64,000 bases of DNA from Cladochytrium replicatum (Eukaryota; Chytridiomycota; Chytridiomycetes; Cladochytriales; Cladochytriaceae): assembly GCA_025526935.1 (NCBI GenBank), contig JAHLKD010000001.1, positions 1,054,001 to 1,118,000 of the forward strand, read 5' to 3'. Below are positions 25,835 to 36,529 of the stretch, one piece after another. Made by a program: the position numbers and the translations under genes. The notes under the pieces were generated by a model. It was not told the DNA's origin. It did not search any database and saw only the letters and a list, made by a program, of their open reading frames with translations. Each line of letters starts with the position of its first letter. Position 1 is the stretch's first letter.

Positions 25835-26730
25835 ATGAATGAGCGAAGGACCCGAATCGCAGCAGAAGTGCGAGAGATGGCCATTGATCAATTGGGCGGG
25901 GCTGGTGCATTGATTCAGCACGGGGAGCACAAAGAGCTAGCAAGATTCAGGGAGATCACTGCTGCAATGCAAAGGGAGAAGCAGGCGGCGTCCCAGGAGA
26001 CTTCACAATGGAAATCACACATGACTGCCCTCGGCCGAGAGCTTTCTCTCTGAAACATCAACCCGGTCATTCAGAAGCGGTGACACCTGCAGTGCCAACA
26101 TCAACGGGCAGCCCAAGAATCATCTTGTCAGCTATCAAGGCGATTGGTAGAATTCCCAAGACCCAACAAACCAGTTCTCCAACCAGTTCCCTTGCATTGG
26201 TTAGCCTGCAGCAGCACTGACGTACAGCTATCCTTTTGGTGAAGGAGGTCGTCCAGGGAATCTGCTTCCAGATGCATAAGATCAATGAAGTTATTCATGA
26301 CCTTAAATTGCTGTCTCTACCACTATCAATCAAGTTCGTTAAGGTCAACTACGAAATCCTCTCCCAAAATGAGTTCTTACATCTTTGTTGAATCTGACGA
26401 ACACACAAGCCGAACATCAACTTCAATTAATAGTGCTCGGAGCGGCCTTACTCTTCTTAGGGTGCACATTTTGCTCAGAAACTGGATTCGGCACAACAAC
26501 TCACTCAGTACCTCTGCCACTATATATCGTATGTCCAGAGCATTAGTGGAAACGTATCCTTCGGAGTGGCTAAGGTTCTGGACAGCATACTGTCGTCCAT
26601 AATGCTCCCTGAGTTGAATAAGAAACCTTGGAAGGCAGGTTTGGCCAAGGATTTCATGCTTTCAAATGACGCCATTGATCGGTTCATCAGGACCGGGTTG
26701 GAAAAGGTGGATGGGACTCTAAAGATATGA
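25835..26730 (+). pseudogene. Unidentified, probably decayed coding region
   Basis: A 72-codon ORF (25835-26053; 'MNERRTRIAAEVREMAIDQ') is followed by short open stretches in shifting frames: 'AILLVKEVVQGICFQMHKI' (about 26228), a hydrophobic 'LQLIVLGAALLFLG' (about 26420) and a 3' stretch 'VLDSILSSIMLPELNKKPW' that ends at 26730. The last two have coherent protein-like composition, but joining them needs frame changes I cannot explain by good splice sites throughout. I recognise no family. It lies next to retrotransposon debris, so a broken gene is more likely than a working one. Confidence 0.3.
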
Positions 26731-26884
26731 ACCAGATACAGAAATGATTTGGGCTGTTCCACCTATCAAACTTGTGATTGTTCAGCAGATTTTTGTACAT
26801 CTTTACAATAGTGTTTGTAAATATCATACTGTCCACACAGACACAAAGTTTTTTATGTAAAAATCTTTTTCTAACTTAAGTTAG

Positions 26885-27072
26885 GTCACTCCTCTCCTGA
26901 GCTGCAAGGACCCAGCGGGTCAGGGTCAGATACGGGTTTAAACTACTTCGGGTCAGGGAAAACCCTCCCATCCGCAGTGACCAGGCGTGTGCCTGGACAA
27001 ACATGACCTGACATAAGGGTTTTACTCAGGTTTCTCTGAAACAGACCCGACCGGACCCTGCCGAACCTTAGT
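26885..27072. repeat. GC-rich segment with repeated GGGTCAGGG/GACCCG words, likely mobile-element debris
   Basis: Against AT-rich surroundings this stretch carries GGGTCAGGGTCAGATACGGG, a second GGGTCAGGG 40 bp later and, in opposite orientation, CAGACCCGACCGGACCCTG. The words form an imperfect inverted arrangement. It looks like an end or inner part of a mobile element; no coding capacity. Confidence 0.4.
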
Positions 27073-27114
27073 CTCAATAGAGCTATTCAACAATATTTGA
27101 GATAATTTGCAGTG

Positions 27115-27890
27115 AATATCCTGAAGATTGGGTTCAATTTCTTTCGCTAGCTAAATTTGCCTACAATAATCCGAAAAGTGCAACAGCAAATATTTCACCA
27201 TTTTGCCCTTAGGTTAGTAATTCTGCTTTCGATCCTGAGATTCCAGTTACTTCTGTTGTTCCTGAGCTTGAAGTGCAAGCTGAACACATTCGATTAATCC
27301 ATGAAGAACGTTTTGCGCTATTGAAGTTAGTGCAGGACTCTTACAAACAATCTGCTGATAAGAAGCGTGTTTCTTCCCCTGACTACAAAATTGGAGACTT
27401 CGTTTGGCTTTCAAATACAAATATCAAAATCAAAGTGAATCAAAGATTCAAAGCTCTTCTTATCAGTCCATCCAGAATTATTCAAAAATCCAATGATGTT
27501 GCATTCAAACTTGAATTACCCGTCAATTCCAAACTTCATCCAGTGTTCCATGTTTCACTATTTGAACCAGTTCATATTTGGGGATTGAGACCTCATCCGA
27601 TTTCTTCTGCACTTCCTCCTCTTGAAGAACAAACAATTGCCTTCTCCTGAAGAATTTTATTCATGTCGTTCTTCATCAGTAAATGCCTTCTCCTCCTCAT
27701 TACTTGGCTCGTTGGCCCAAAGATTTGAACATGCCAAATTCTTGGGAAGTCGCTTAGAAAATTCCAACTGTTGATGCTTTGTAAAGAGATTATTTTGAAC
27801 GTCATCCTGCTGCTTCACCTATTGCTCCTCCTGTTTCTCCTGTTACTCCTCGACCACTTGACCTTTCTTGATTTATATTCCATGTATTTC
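27115..27890 (+). mobile_element. Degraded Ty3/gypsy (chromovirus-like) pol 3' fragment
   Basis: The reading 'AKFAYNNPKSATANISPF' is the end of a retroviral-type integrase core; a stop codon follows, then the same frame continues into the open stretch 27273-27650. That has 'YKIGDFVWLSNTNIKIK' and 'KLHPVFHVSLFEP', the standard integrase C-terminal module of Ty3/gypsy elements. About 60 bp further, 'LARWPKDLNMPNSWEVA' with scattered stops resembles a chromodomain tail. No reverse transcriptase, RNase H or LTR is visible, so this is an inactive relic. Confidence 0.8.
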
Positions 27891-28127
27891 TTCACAACGG
27901 TGGAACTTTGTTCTTAAGAGGCCATCGGTGTCAGAAAACGCCCGACACACGAATGGCTTAGTTTTCAACAAATTGCCCCTTTATGTCGCAACCCCGAAAC
28001 CCCTCTCGGCACACCATCCGCTTTGCAACTTGGGCAACTCCGATATCTCGTTGTTCTGGTTGATGGAGCACGTGATGAGCTCGGCGTGGGAAAGTTACAA
28101 GATGGATAAAGTTGTGCAATATTTTAT
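27891..28127. other. Spacer between retroelement relic and the LRR gene
   Basis: About 240 bp probably representing the end of the retroelement relic and the 3' flank of the minus-strand LRR gene. Nothing else supported. Confidence 0.4.
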
Positions 28128-29498
28128 TTACATTGAAAGCTGGAATGTGTGGCATTTCGCTCTCTTTTCTCCAACCAATGCGTCTATCTCCTGCTTTATC
28201 TGAACGGGTCTCCATCGGCAATGTCTCACAGAAACCCTTGACAATGCTGGAAGGCCAAGCACAATCCTCTTGAGCAAATTGAGAGCGTCCGCGTCGAACT
28301 CGTTCCAGTCCAGATTGAGCGTACTGAGAAGCAACGTATTAGTAACACCAGCTGCAAGCCCTTTTACAAAAGAGCGGATCCCGGCTATCCCTCCACTGAC
28401 CCTCCGCAACGACAGCAGCTGAATTGATTTACTCTGCGAAATGGATCTTCCGAAATCCTCCAGTGCAGCGTCGTCCCAGATCGGCCCATCCACCGATACT
28501 TCCTGGATGGAGTGGCTTACTACCAATGCACTCGCGATTCCATGCGCCGCGGCAACCGGCGGTACAAACAGCCTTAAGTGACGCAGCTCCGTCCATGATC
28601 CAATGAACGGTGCAAGGCTCGTCAAAGCTGGTGCGCTCACTCTCTGCAGCTCAAGGCGCTCCAGAGTCTGCAGTGCTCTCGCGTGCCTCAACGCCTCCGC
28701 TAGATCATCAGACTCTTCATTAACCAACATGAATCCCTGTATCTTCATTGCAGTAATCTCTGCGCTGGGGTTATTCGCCAGTGCCGTAATCAGGTGTTTG
28801 ATCCTCGCACCATTCCTGCCACCCCACACCCGAAACGTGACGTCCTTCAGCACTTTTGAGTTCAGAATCAGCTCATCGAATTCCGGGATGTCGGCGTCCG
28901 ATGTATCCGAGAACGTCCAAACGATCCGTTCCAGCGTGCGCTCGATGTGTCGGAACCCTGCGCCAAGGTACGACCACGCCTTTTCTGTAAAGATCACGCT
29001 GTCGGGAATCCAGCATTCAAACACCTTCAACGCGCTCGACCGCAAACCATACGATAATGCCTCGCAGTACAACTCAATGGTCTCGGGACTGCACTGAGTC
29101 ACATGCAGCGTCACGAAAGTTAGGTTACTGTTGTCCGAAGCGGCGTGCAAGATCGGACAGAGGGATTCGGCTTGTTCCCCTGCTGCGACAACAACGAGCC
29201 GTTCGATGGTCGGGACGAGTGAGATTGCGACGGCTTCGGCGTCCGGAGAGAGGTTCTCAAGTTCGCTGTATGTGATCGTGAGGGAGCGGAAGAAGCGCGA
29301 TTCGGGGCGGCCTGAGAAGGCCTGCAGGAAGTGGGTGGCAGATTCGGGGTTGTCGTAGGTGAGGGAAACTTCGCGCTTTGACAGGACAGTGGGCAGCAAG
29401 ATTGTCCTGAGTCTGCGGCAGGTCTGCGAGAGCGGGCGGCACTCTGCAAAAGCCGCAATGGGGCCAGAGAGAATCTCGGAGGGCAGGAGAGTTAGCAT
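28128..29498 (-). CDS. F-box-like, leucine-rich repeat protein
   Basis: The open frame extends further upstream to 29756, but that part overlaps the METTL5 coding region. The ATG at 29498 gives 'MLTLLPSEILSGPIAAFAE', an F-box-like beginning ('LPSEIL'), so I choose it (456 aa); ATG 29567 is an alternative. Irregular leucine-rich units follow: 'LTFVTLHVTQCSPETIELY', 'LQTLERLELQRVSAPALTS', 'ELRHLRLFVPP', 'IQLLSLRRVSGGIAGIRSF', 'LLSTLNLDWNEFDADALNL'. Proteins of this shape are usually substrate adaptors of SCF ubiquitin ligases; here that is inference. No specific orthologue recognised. Confidence 0.7.
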   Translation of the reverse strand: MLTLLPSEILSGPIAAFAECRPLSQTCRRLRTILLPTVLSKREVSLTYDNPESATHFLQAFSGRPESRFFRSLTITYSELENLSPDAEAVAISLVPTIERLVVVAAGEQAESLCPILHAASDNSNLTFVTLHVTQCSPETIELYCEALSYGLRSSALKVFECWIPDSVIFTEKAWSYLGAGFRHIERTLERIVWTFSDTSDADIPEFDELILNSKVLKDVTFRVWGGRNGARIKHLITALANNPSAEITAMKIQGFMLVNEESDDLAEALRHARALQTLERLELQRVSAPALTSLAPFIGSWTELRHLRLFVPPVAAAHGIASALVVSHSIQEVSVDGPIWDDAALEDFGRSISQSKSIQLLSLRRVSGGIAGIRSFVKGLAAGVTNTLLLSTLNLDWNEFDADALNLLKRIVLGLPALSRVSVRHCRWRPVQIKQEIDALVGEKRAKCHTFQLSM

Positions 29499-29638
29499 GG
29501 GAACACAAAGCCACCGAAGGATATCAAAATCAAGGGTTGAAATACGCCCTTGCAGAAACGGTCGCATTCTTCGGATCTGTTCTCTGATCAGCCTCTTTTG
29601 TTTCTTCACTACTTTTTCTGGAAACAACAACACCCTAT

Positions 29639-30480
<842 letters not shown>

Positions 30481-30519
30481 CTGTTAGTTGTGGCTTTGTG
30501 AGGAAGTGTGTACTATTGG

Positions 30520-31202
30520 ATGAGCACACCACACCCAGACCCAAGGTATCCCTACTCGTATGGGTCGATCCACGCCCAGCTGCCGGTCGAGGAAGTGACC
30601 GTGCACACTCGCTCGCAGAGAAAGGAAGCATGGTGGACCGGTCTCACCTCAGGCTGTGTAGCTGGATGTTGTCTCGGTCCCGTCGGCGCATTCGTGCTCA
30701 TCTGCTGTGAACGCAGCCTCGGGATTTGCGGGCGCAAGTACGCTTACACCTCTGGAAAAGGTTTGTTCGGAGACCCCCCCACCTAATTAAATCTCACACG
30801 TTTTATTGATAAATCACATTCCGAACAGCTGGAACATACCTAGGTCTCTTCCTATCCCACATCATCATGGCAGTCATCTTCACCCTCGCAAACCTGCTGA
30901 TCTTTGGCCCTGCACGTCAGATCTGCGTCGGTTCAACGCCGTCGCCAGGAGACATGCACACGCGCGAGGAGATGATTGCCATTGCGTTTTGTGAGCAGCT
31001 CCATCGCACGACTGTGACTGTGCTTGGGCTACTTTCGGGAGTGTACCTGCTTCTAGCTGTTGTGTTTGCTTCTGGAGGAGTCATTCTGCAGAGAAAAATA
31101 AGGGAAGAAGGAGATGTGGTGGTTGCCGAGACGGAGCCGCTGTTACGATGGAGTCAGGACATTGCGAAGAGCGACACACTTGGCAAAGAGTATTCAACTT
31201 AA
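30520..31202 (+). CDS. Small unidentified membrane protein (three predicted TM segments)
   Basis: Two exons (30520-30760, 30829-31202; intron 30761-30828) give 204 aa from 'MSTPHPDPRYPYSYGSIHA'. Hydrophobic segments: 'GLTSGCVAGCCLGPVGAFVL' (cysteine-rich), 'YLGLFLSHIIMAVIFTLANLL' and 'VTVLGLLSGVYLLLAVVFA'. The cytosolic-type tail is acidic and ends 'KSDTLGKEYST'. No family recognised. The ATG lies 39 bp from the divergent METTL5 start. Confidence 0.72.
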
Positions 31203-31424
31203 TTGCTCCGTGTTCAAGCTTACCTACTATCTGTCGACGCATTTGTATTCGCCCAGTTCTTTCGTTCTCTCCCTATCTTTATGTTTTTCTTTCGTCAGAA
31301 TATAATCTTCTTTGTTATTGCTCTCATTTGTATTATTCAATTGTTGAAACAGATCTCATTTTTCTTGCCATCCTGAAAAAGCATCAAGAAAACTTTCCAA
31401 AAGCGATTCGATGGTCCCATCTTG

Positions 31425-33149
31425 TCACCGCACCAATAAATTATCTGGCATACCTTTCAATGCCAGCTCACCTCCTCCCCCAAGCGTGCCCGTTGAAAGC
31501 AATCCAGCGTATTCCGTCGCCGCTACCATATCATGCTTGCCAAGGTCCTCAGAAGTGGTTTCGGCAATCGAGGAAACATCCCATGTTTGTCCGAGAAATG
31601 CTTGACCGTTGTTCACTGATGATTGCCGTTACTAATAATGCTATGCTTTAAGTTCATCTGGTGCAAACTTACCACCCTACACCAAATACGACCGAATCGT
31701 GAGTTCCGTGCTCGTTGGGCCGTCTCGACGCAATATCTGCTTGAACGAGTCCAAAAACAGCAATGCGAGCACCAAGTGGAATCCCACTGCCGCCCTGCCG
31801 ATGATCTAACATGATGGAGTTAGTAAAAAACCCACCATCTCGCGAATTTGCAGTGCTACCCACCGTAAGCGGTCTTATTACTTTTTCCGCTCCTGGGATA
31901 AATGCTAGCCCATACACCAAAAATCCTGCCACATCGGTGACAACAAATCCGCACAGCAGGAAAAGCGTACGGCGTTTGTCGTGGTCGCGCAGGATAGATC
32001 GAAGCCCTGCCGTTTGGACTGGAGAGACTGCATTTAGCTCAGATGCGCCAAATGTTTGTACAGAAGGGGATGAGGATGGCTGGAGGGTTTCATTGCTATC
32101 ATTAGAACGTGATGTCGAAGCGATTTTGGATGCAGAAACAGCGAAATCGTCTGTTCTTTGCAACTACGGGTAAAAACATCGGTCGGAGTTATGTTTTAAG
32201 ATTTCTGGAATCCAGACCTCGAATTCGTTAAGAGAAAAGTTGAGCTGTGCGACTGGCCGTCGGTAGACGCTCCATGGTTCTCGTACAGGATTCACAGACG
32301 GCGCTTTTAAGAAGAACTCCCGACACAGCGCGACAGACAGGGTCCATTCAATTAGAACAGAGAGAACGATCAGCGAAATGCTTGAAAGGTTGGTAGCCAG
32401 CACCACGGGATCGGAGAGAGGCGTCCGACTCAAGTTGATCAGCAGGTTGGGCGACTCCATTACGACAAAGAGAATGATTCCTTGAAAAAAAATCGAAGTA
32501 TACAGGACTTTGAAGTAGTGTCCTGATTTTGATGATGTTAAGCTCCACGTCGTTTGTGCAGTTGTGGCAGTACCTGGCCAAAGGAATCGAAATGCTGCCA
32601 TTCTTTCCATTAATATCAGAAAGTATAGCAGGACTATAATGAGAAGATTAGAAATGCCTTACTCTTCGTTTCCAACGTACCAGTAACCGGGAGTAGAGTC
32701 TGTCCCACCAAGTCAGCAAGCGAAAGCAGAATCCTTGCCAAAACGTTCAGAAGCAGGAATTACAACATTGTTTGATAGAATACATACATAGAGGTACCCT
32801 GGTCCGACACAAATGGTTCTGTCCCAGAATGAGTCGCCAATCGTTCCGGCGAAAATTTCATCACAAGGATCGTTTCCGCTTTTGAAACACCACATCAGTA
32901 TCATTGTTTTCTCCTGCAAGGGTTAATAGGTTGCGCACCGATAGCTGTTACATTGACATTGATTCCAACTACGCAAGACCAGAACGCAAGTTGCTGGAAT
33001 CTTGTCCAGCCGCGGAAGATTATTTTTCGCCGTGCGAACAGTTGGACACTCCATGAGAGGCCAGCCGCTAGCGCGATGGTGGACGCTGCAGCGACCCCAA
33101 CGGTTATCCAGCACAGAAATTCGGTGTCCGCATCCAAGGGTGACCCCAT
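31425..33149 (-). CDS. Unidentified polytopic membrane protein (about seven TM helices)
   Basis: Multi-exon gene starting at ATG 33149 ('MGSPLDADTEFLCWITVGV'). Hydrophobic helices: residues about 10-30, 'WTRFQQLAFWSCVVGINVN' with continuation in the next exon, 'LADLVGQTLLPVT', 'VLLYFLILMERMAAFRFLW', 'VLYTSIFFQGIILFVVM', 'LSSISLIVLSVLIEWTLSV' and, after a serine-rich loop, 'RRTLFLLCGFVVTDVAGFLV'. An intron from GTCTGG (after 'SLNEFE') to CCGTAG, about 32164-32217, removes an in-frame stop. The last junction, near 31669, is unclear; the tail to 31425 ('QTWDVSSIAETTSEDL') may be a separate exon. The topology suggests a receptor or transporter, but I see no signature of either. Confidence 0.6.
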
Positions 33150-33266
33150 CCCTCATGCACTGACGAAAATTTGTTGCAAAAGGGCCCTAGGCTCATTTAT
33201 ATTTGCATTAAATAACAGGGCTTTTGATCAATTATGGGATTGTATTTTGTGGTAAGTTTGAAAGAT

Positions 33267-34478
33267 CTAAGAAATATACATAGCGTCGCAATATGCGCGG
33301 TTGGCCGAAGTGTTCTCTTCCTGTTCCCCTTGCTCCATCCCAAATTGTTCAAGCCCGTCACGTTTGTACAAATGGATGAAGAAGTCGCTCCCGTGGCCCT
33401 CCATCGACACCACATCGAGATCTCCTCCAAAATATCGCGCCATTACTCTTGCGAAAGCCAATCGATTTTTGGTGGGACTCGGAAGCGTAACCCCCAACGG
33501 GTCTGTGCCTTCAACAAGGCTATCGTGAGGGGTCGCGTTCATTACGTAGGACCACATCCGCTTCTGCTGCGACAACGGGATCCCAGCCGCTTCGTCCGAC
33601 ACCTTGAACGCGATATCTTCATTTCCAGCCACCACGATCAACTTGATTTTTGGCATGTCGGTGCCCTCGCTGTTTCTTGAGATTGTGGAGCTGAGCGAAG
33701 AACGGAGCACTTCCCTCAGAATGCGTTCAAGATGCTCTTCCACGTAAAGCGCCGTCATCTTCTCGTTCGAAGAGGCTGTGATCAGATCCACAGGTGGAAC
33801 TTTGGACAGATCTCCACCAAACAAGGTCACCGCAACGTGGTCGCGTTCCGTATCAATCGCACGTCGTGCGACTGCCAACGGGTCAAACATGTTGACAAGG
33901 TTGGTGGATTTGTCGACAAGAGAAAGATAGTCGGCGATAAGGATCCTAACTCCCATGTTGAGAGTCAACAAGCCGTCCCAGAATAACCCGTCCGAGCGTG
34001 AGGAAGGGCTAGGTTCGTCGATCCCTTCGAACGCTCGTCGGAGATGGAGCATAGTATCGTAGTGTCTCCACTGGATGTGATGAAGGTGTCGGGCAAACTC
34101 TCTTGGGTCTTTGGGCTGTGAAATGCCGGTGAGGTATGAAGAGTCGTCGACCATTCGCTTGATCATGGTTTGGATCTCTGGGTGCGTAGGCGATAGATAT
34201 GATGGCATGTCAGTGGAAGAAAGGAGCTTCACGCTTTGCATGTATCTGACAGGAAGTTCCTATGTTCGAATAATCAGAAATCAATAAAAAATAGGCGTTA
34301 ACTCATTCTTTACCTTGTGGAGGAATGCTGCCGGGATGAGCAGATCTGGTTTGTTCTTGCAGACATGCTTTCCGAATTGGAACAGGTGTGTAAGATTCAC
34401 AGGCGTGGGTCGTTGCCGAGCACACCAGGCGAGTGACGAAGGGACCGAAGAGATTGCGTTTGAGATGTTCATGGCCAT
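33267..34478 (-). CDS. PDK/BCKDK-family mitochondrial protein with a degenerate ATP site
   Basis: Two exons (34314-34478, 33267-34259) give 385 aa. The fold of pyruvate/branched-chain dehydrogenase kinases is clear: N-terminal helical domain ('HLHHIQWRHYDTMLHLRRA', 'LNMGVRILIADYLSLVD'), then the GHKL domain ('KLIVVAGNEDIAFKVSDEA', 'ARVMARYFGGDLDVVSMEG', 'GHGSDFFIHLY'). Key residues are altered. The N-box E-x3-N is replaced ('HLERILREVLRSSL'), the G1 box D-R-G-G-G reads 'DEAAG', and the GxGLP stretch reads 'SPTKNRLAFARVM'. The frame is open throughout, so this is not simple decay. The N-terminus is basic and S/A-rich, compatible with mitochondrial import. Possibly a pseudokinase or scaffold; alternatively a very divergent active kinase. 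Confidence 0.85.
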
Positions 34479-34658
34479 CTTTGCAGCCTGAGCTATTGTT
34501 TGGCAATTGATATTGTTGTTGAAGCTTATGGGGTGTTCGTGGAATGTTCGAGCGTGAGTTTTTCATTCAATCGTGATTAACTGTGAGTGCAGTGCGGTGT
34601 TTCGGTGTGATTTATTATTATTTCAATTCGTCGTGAATTTCACAATGACGCAGTTCTG

Positions 34659-36529
34659 ATGCGATACTTGCTGTCATATGATCGAGGGGCAGCACCCGTG
34701 ACTGACGCGGACGTAAAAATTACCGCGGCGGAGTTTCATATGGATGGGAATCACGGTGCTTCCAATGACGAAGGCGGTTTGCTACCATCTGCTTCCCCTG
34801 AGTCTTTTTTAGATAGTGAAGAGCACCAGCCAACTTCACCTCGCTCATCTCTAGTTTATCCTACTCCTACTGGTACACAAATCAATGTGGGGGAATGCTA
34901 TGCTCTGACTGTGATCATACAAAGAATATCGTGCCAGTTCAACCCAAGTTCATTCCCCATCCATAGCATTTATAAGTACAGGAGTTCCTCGACAGGAAAG
35001 CACTCCTTTCATCCCCCAAACATTGAACCAAAGGCTTCCTCCCGATCCTCCACCATACTCGGCCCAAAACAGCAACGAAAACTTACAAACCCATACCCAG
35101 CAGCGATCTACTCACAGTTTTCCACCACACCAGCTCCAAGATTCACATTCTCGTAGGGAGATATCAACTCTGTACCATTCAGCGCGAATAAACGCCATTG
35201 ATCCCGTTCGAGAAGCACCAAGTGTACACTTATTAGATTCTCATCGGTTTTCAAGTGCGACGACTGTCATAGGGGAACGAGATGGCTATGTTTCGGTAAA
35301 TCCAACTCGTTCGCGGAGATCGACATTGCTCAAGGCTGCATTAAGCCGAGGGATGTGCTACCGACCTTGCCTTCTGGGGTGTGGCATCAATAAAAGACAC
35401 AGAATTTGTTGCCGGTGGTTTGGATCTATCATCTGCTTTGCTGCCATGGTTGCCATTCTTGGGGCCTCGATTCTGTGGCCGAGGCCAATTGGTAATCATG
35501 GTCAAAATTTTGTGGAAGTTGTAGTCTCATTGTTCGTTGCAGCGTTGTCCATATTGTCGGTTGACTCAGTTGGGCCAATTCGAATAAATCGACAAATTAA
35601 ATCTCTTCGGGTAGGAAATGAGCAAAATCGGTTTATTGCCGACAATATAAAGGACTGGATAGAAACTGACTGGAACATTAATGTTGCTATCAGCAACCAA
35701 AACCTGCTTCCCATGACCATTTCAAGCGCACTCGTGGAAGGTGAGAGTGCATTGCATAGGGATTAGGCTGTCCTATTAATTGCTGGTTTAGCTAGTATAT
35801 CAGCGTATTACTCCCCATCCCAAGAAACGACGATCTCATACAAATTTTACAACATTGATGTCATTCCCACATTCTCACCTGAATCAAACAGTTCCTATCC
35901 ACTAAACGTGCAATCAAGTTCGTCTGAATCGGATACGTTATCTTCCCAACCGGGACGTGCAGGTTTATACCGGCGGATTTTGACATCAGTTGCCTCAGTT
36001 TCAAACATTTCCACGTCAATGTCAGTAATTTTGACAACTCGAAGCGCTGTTTACCCACTTGATCCTCCCGATTTGCTCAGCAGGCTCGTAAAGAAATCTG
36101 ATCTCGAGTCAAATGATAACGCAAAAGCAATTGTGGACAAAACCTTTCCCGTGTCACATCCATCGACCAACGTTGTTTCACAACAATGGGCAGCATCCAG
36201 ATACCACAAAGTATCAGTGTCTTCCCATCCAGAGGGCTATCTTGGAGCGATTGTGGCTCCGCCATGTGAGTATCTTGGGAACAACACGATGCAGGCTCTG
36301 CCTGGGACGATGATCGTGGATATTGAGTTGAAAGTGATATTCAAGATCGTTGTTTTGCTGGACCTGCTTTCGCCTTTTGAATGGGATTCGCAGGCAACGA
36401 TGCGATTTGCCTGTCCAGCCATTGTCGTCACTGCGTCAGGGTTAAGCCTCGGTGAGTGATCATGCAGTGTGCTTTGGTGATATCTCCAACCACTTTGGGG
36501 CGATAATGTGACTAGAGATTATGGTGTAG
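34659..36529 (+). CDS. Unidentified type II membrane protein
   Basis: Four exons (34659-34872, 34967-35740, 35792-36451, 36516-36529) give 553 aa; a start at ATG 34740 is equally possible. A long hydrophilic N-terminus (S/P/T/Q-rich, about 220 residues) is followed by a cysteine-rich strip ('CYRPCLLGCGINKRHRICC') and one TM helix ('GSIICFAAMVAILGASIL', about 250). The rest is probably extracytosolic, with N-x-S/T sites and beta-type sequence ('TISYKFYNIDVIPTF', 'MIVDIELKVIFKIVVLLDL'). The layout resembles fungal type II proteins with a LEA-like domain, but I cannot assign one. The last exon is only 14 nt and is tentative. Confidence 0.6.

Noticed and set aside
32164-32217. In-frame TAG in the polytopic membrane protein taken as a nonsense mutation
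   Set aside because: A 54-nt GT-AG interval (GTCTGG ... CCGTAG) with a branch-like ATAAC removes the stop and keeps phase, so an intron is the simpler reading.
34281-34566. Second minus-strand ORF overlapping the first exon of the PDK/BCKDK-like gene
   Set aside because: Different frame, does not splice into the GHKL fold; the ATG 34478 frame does.
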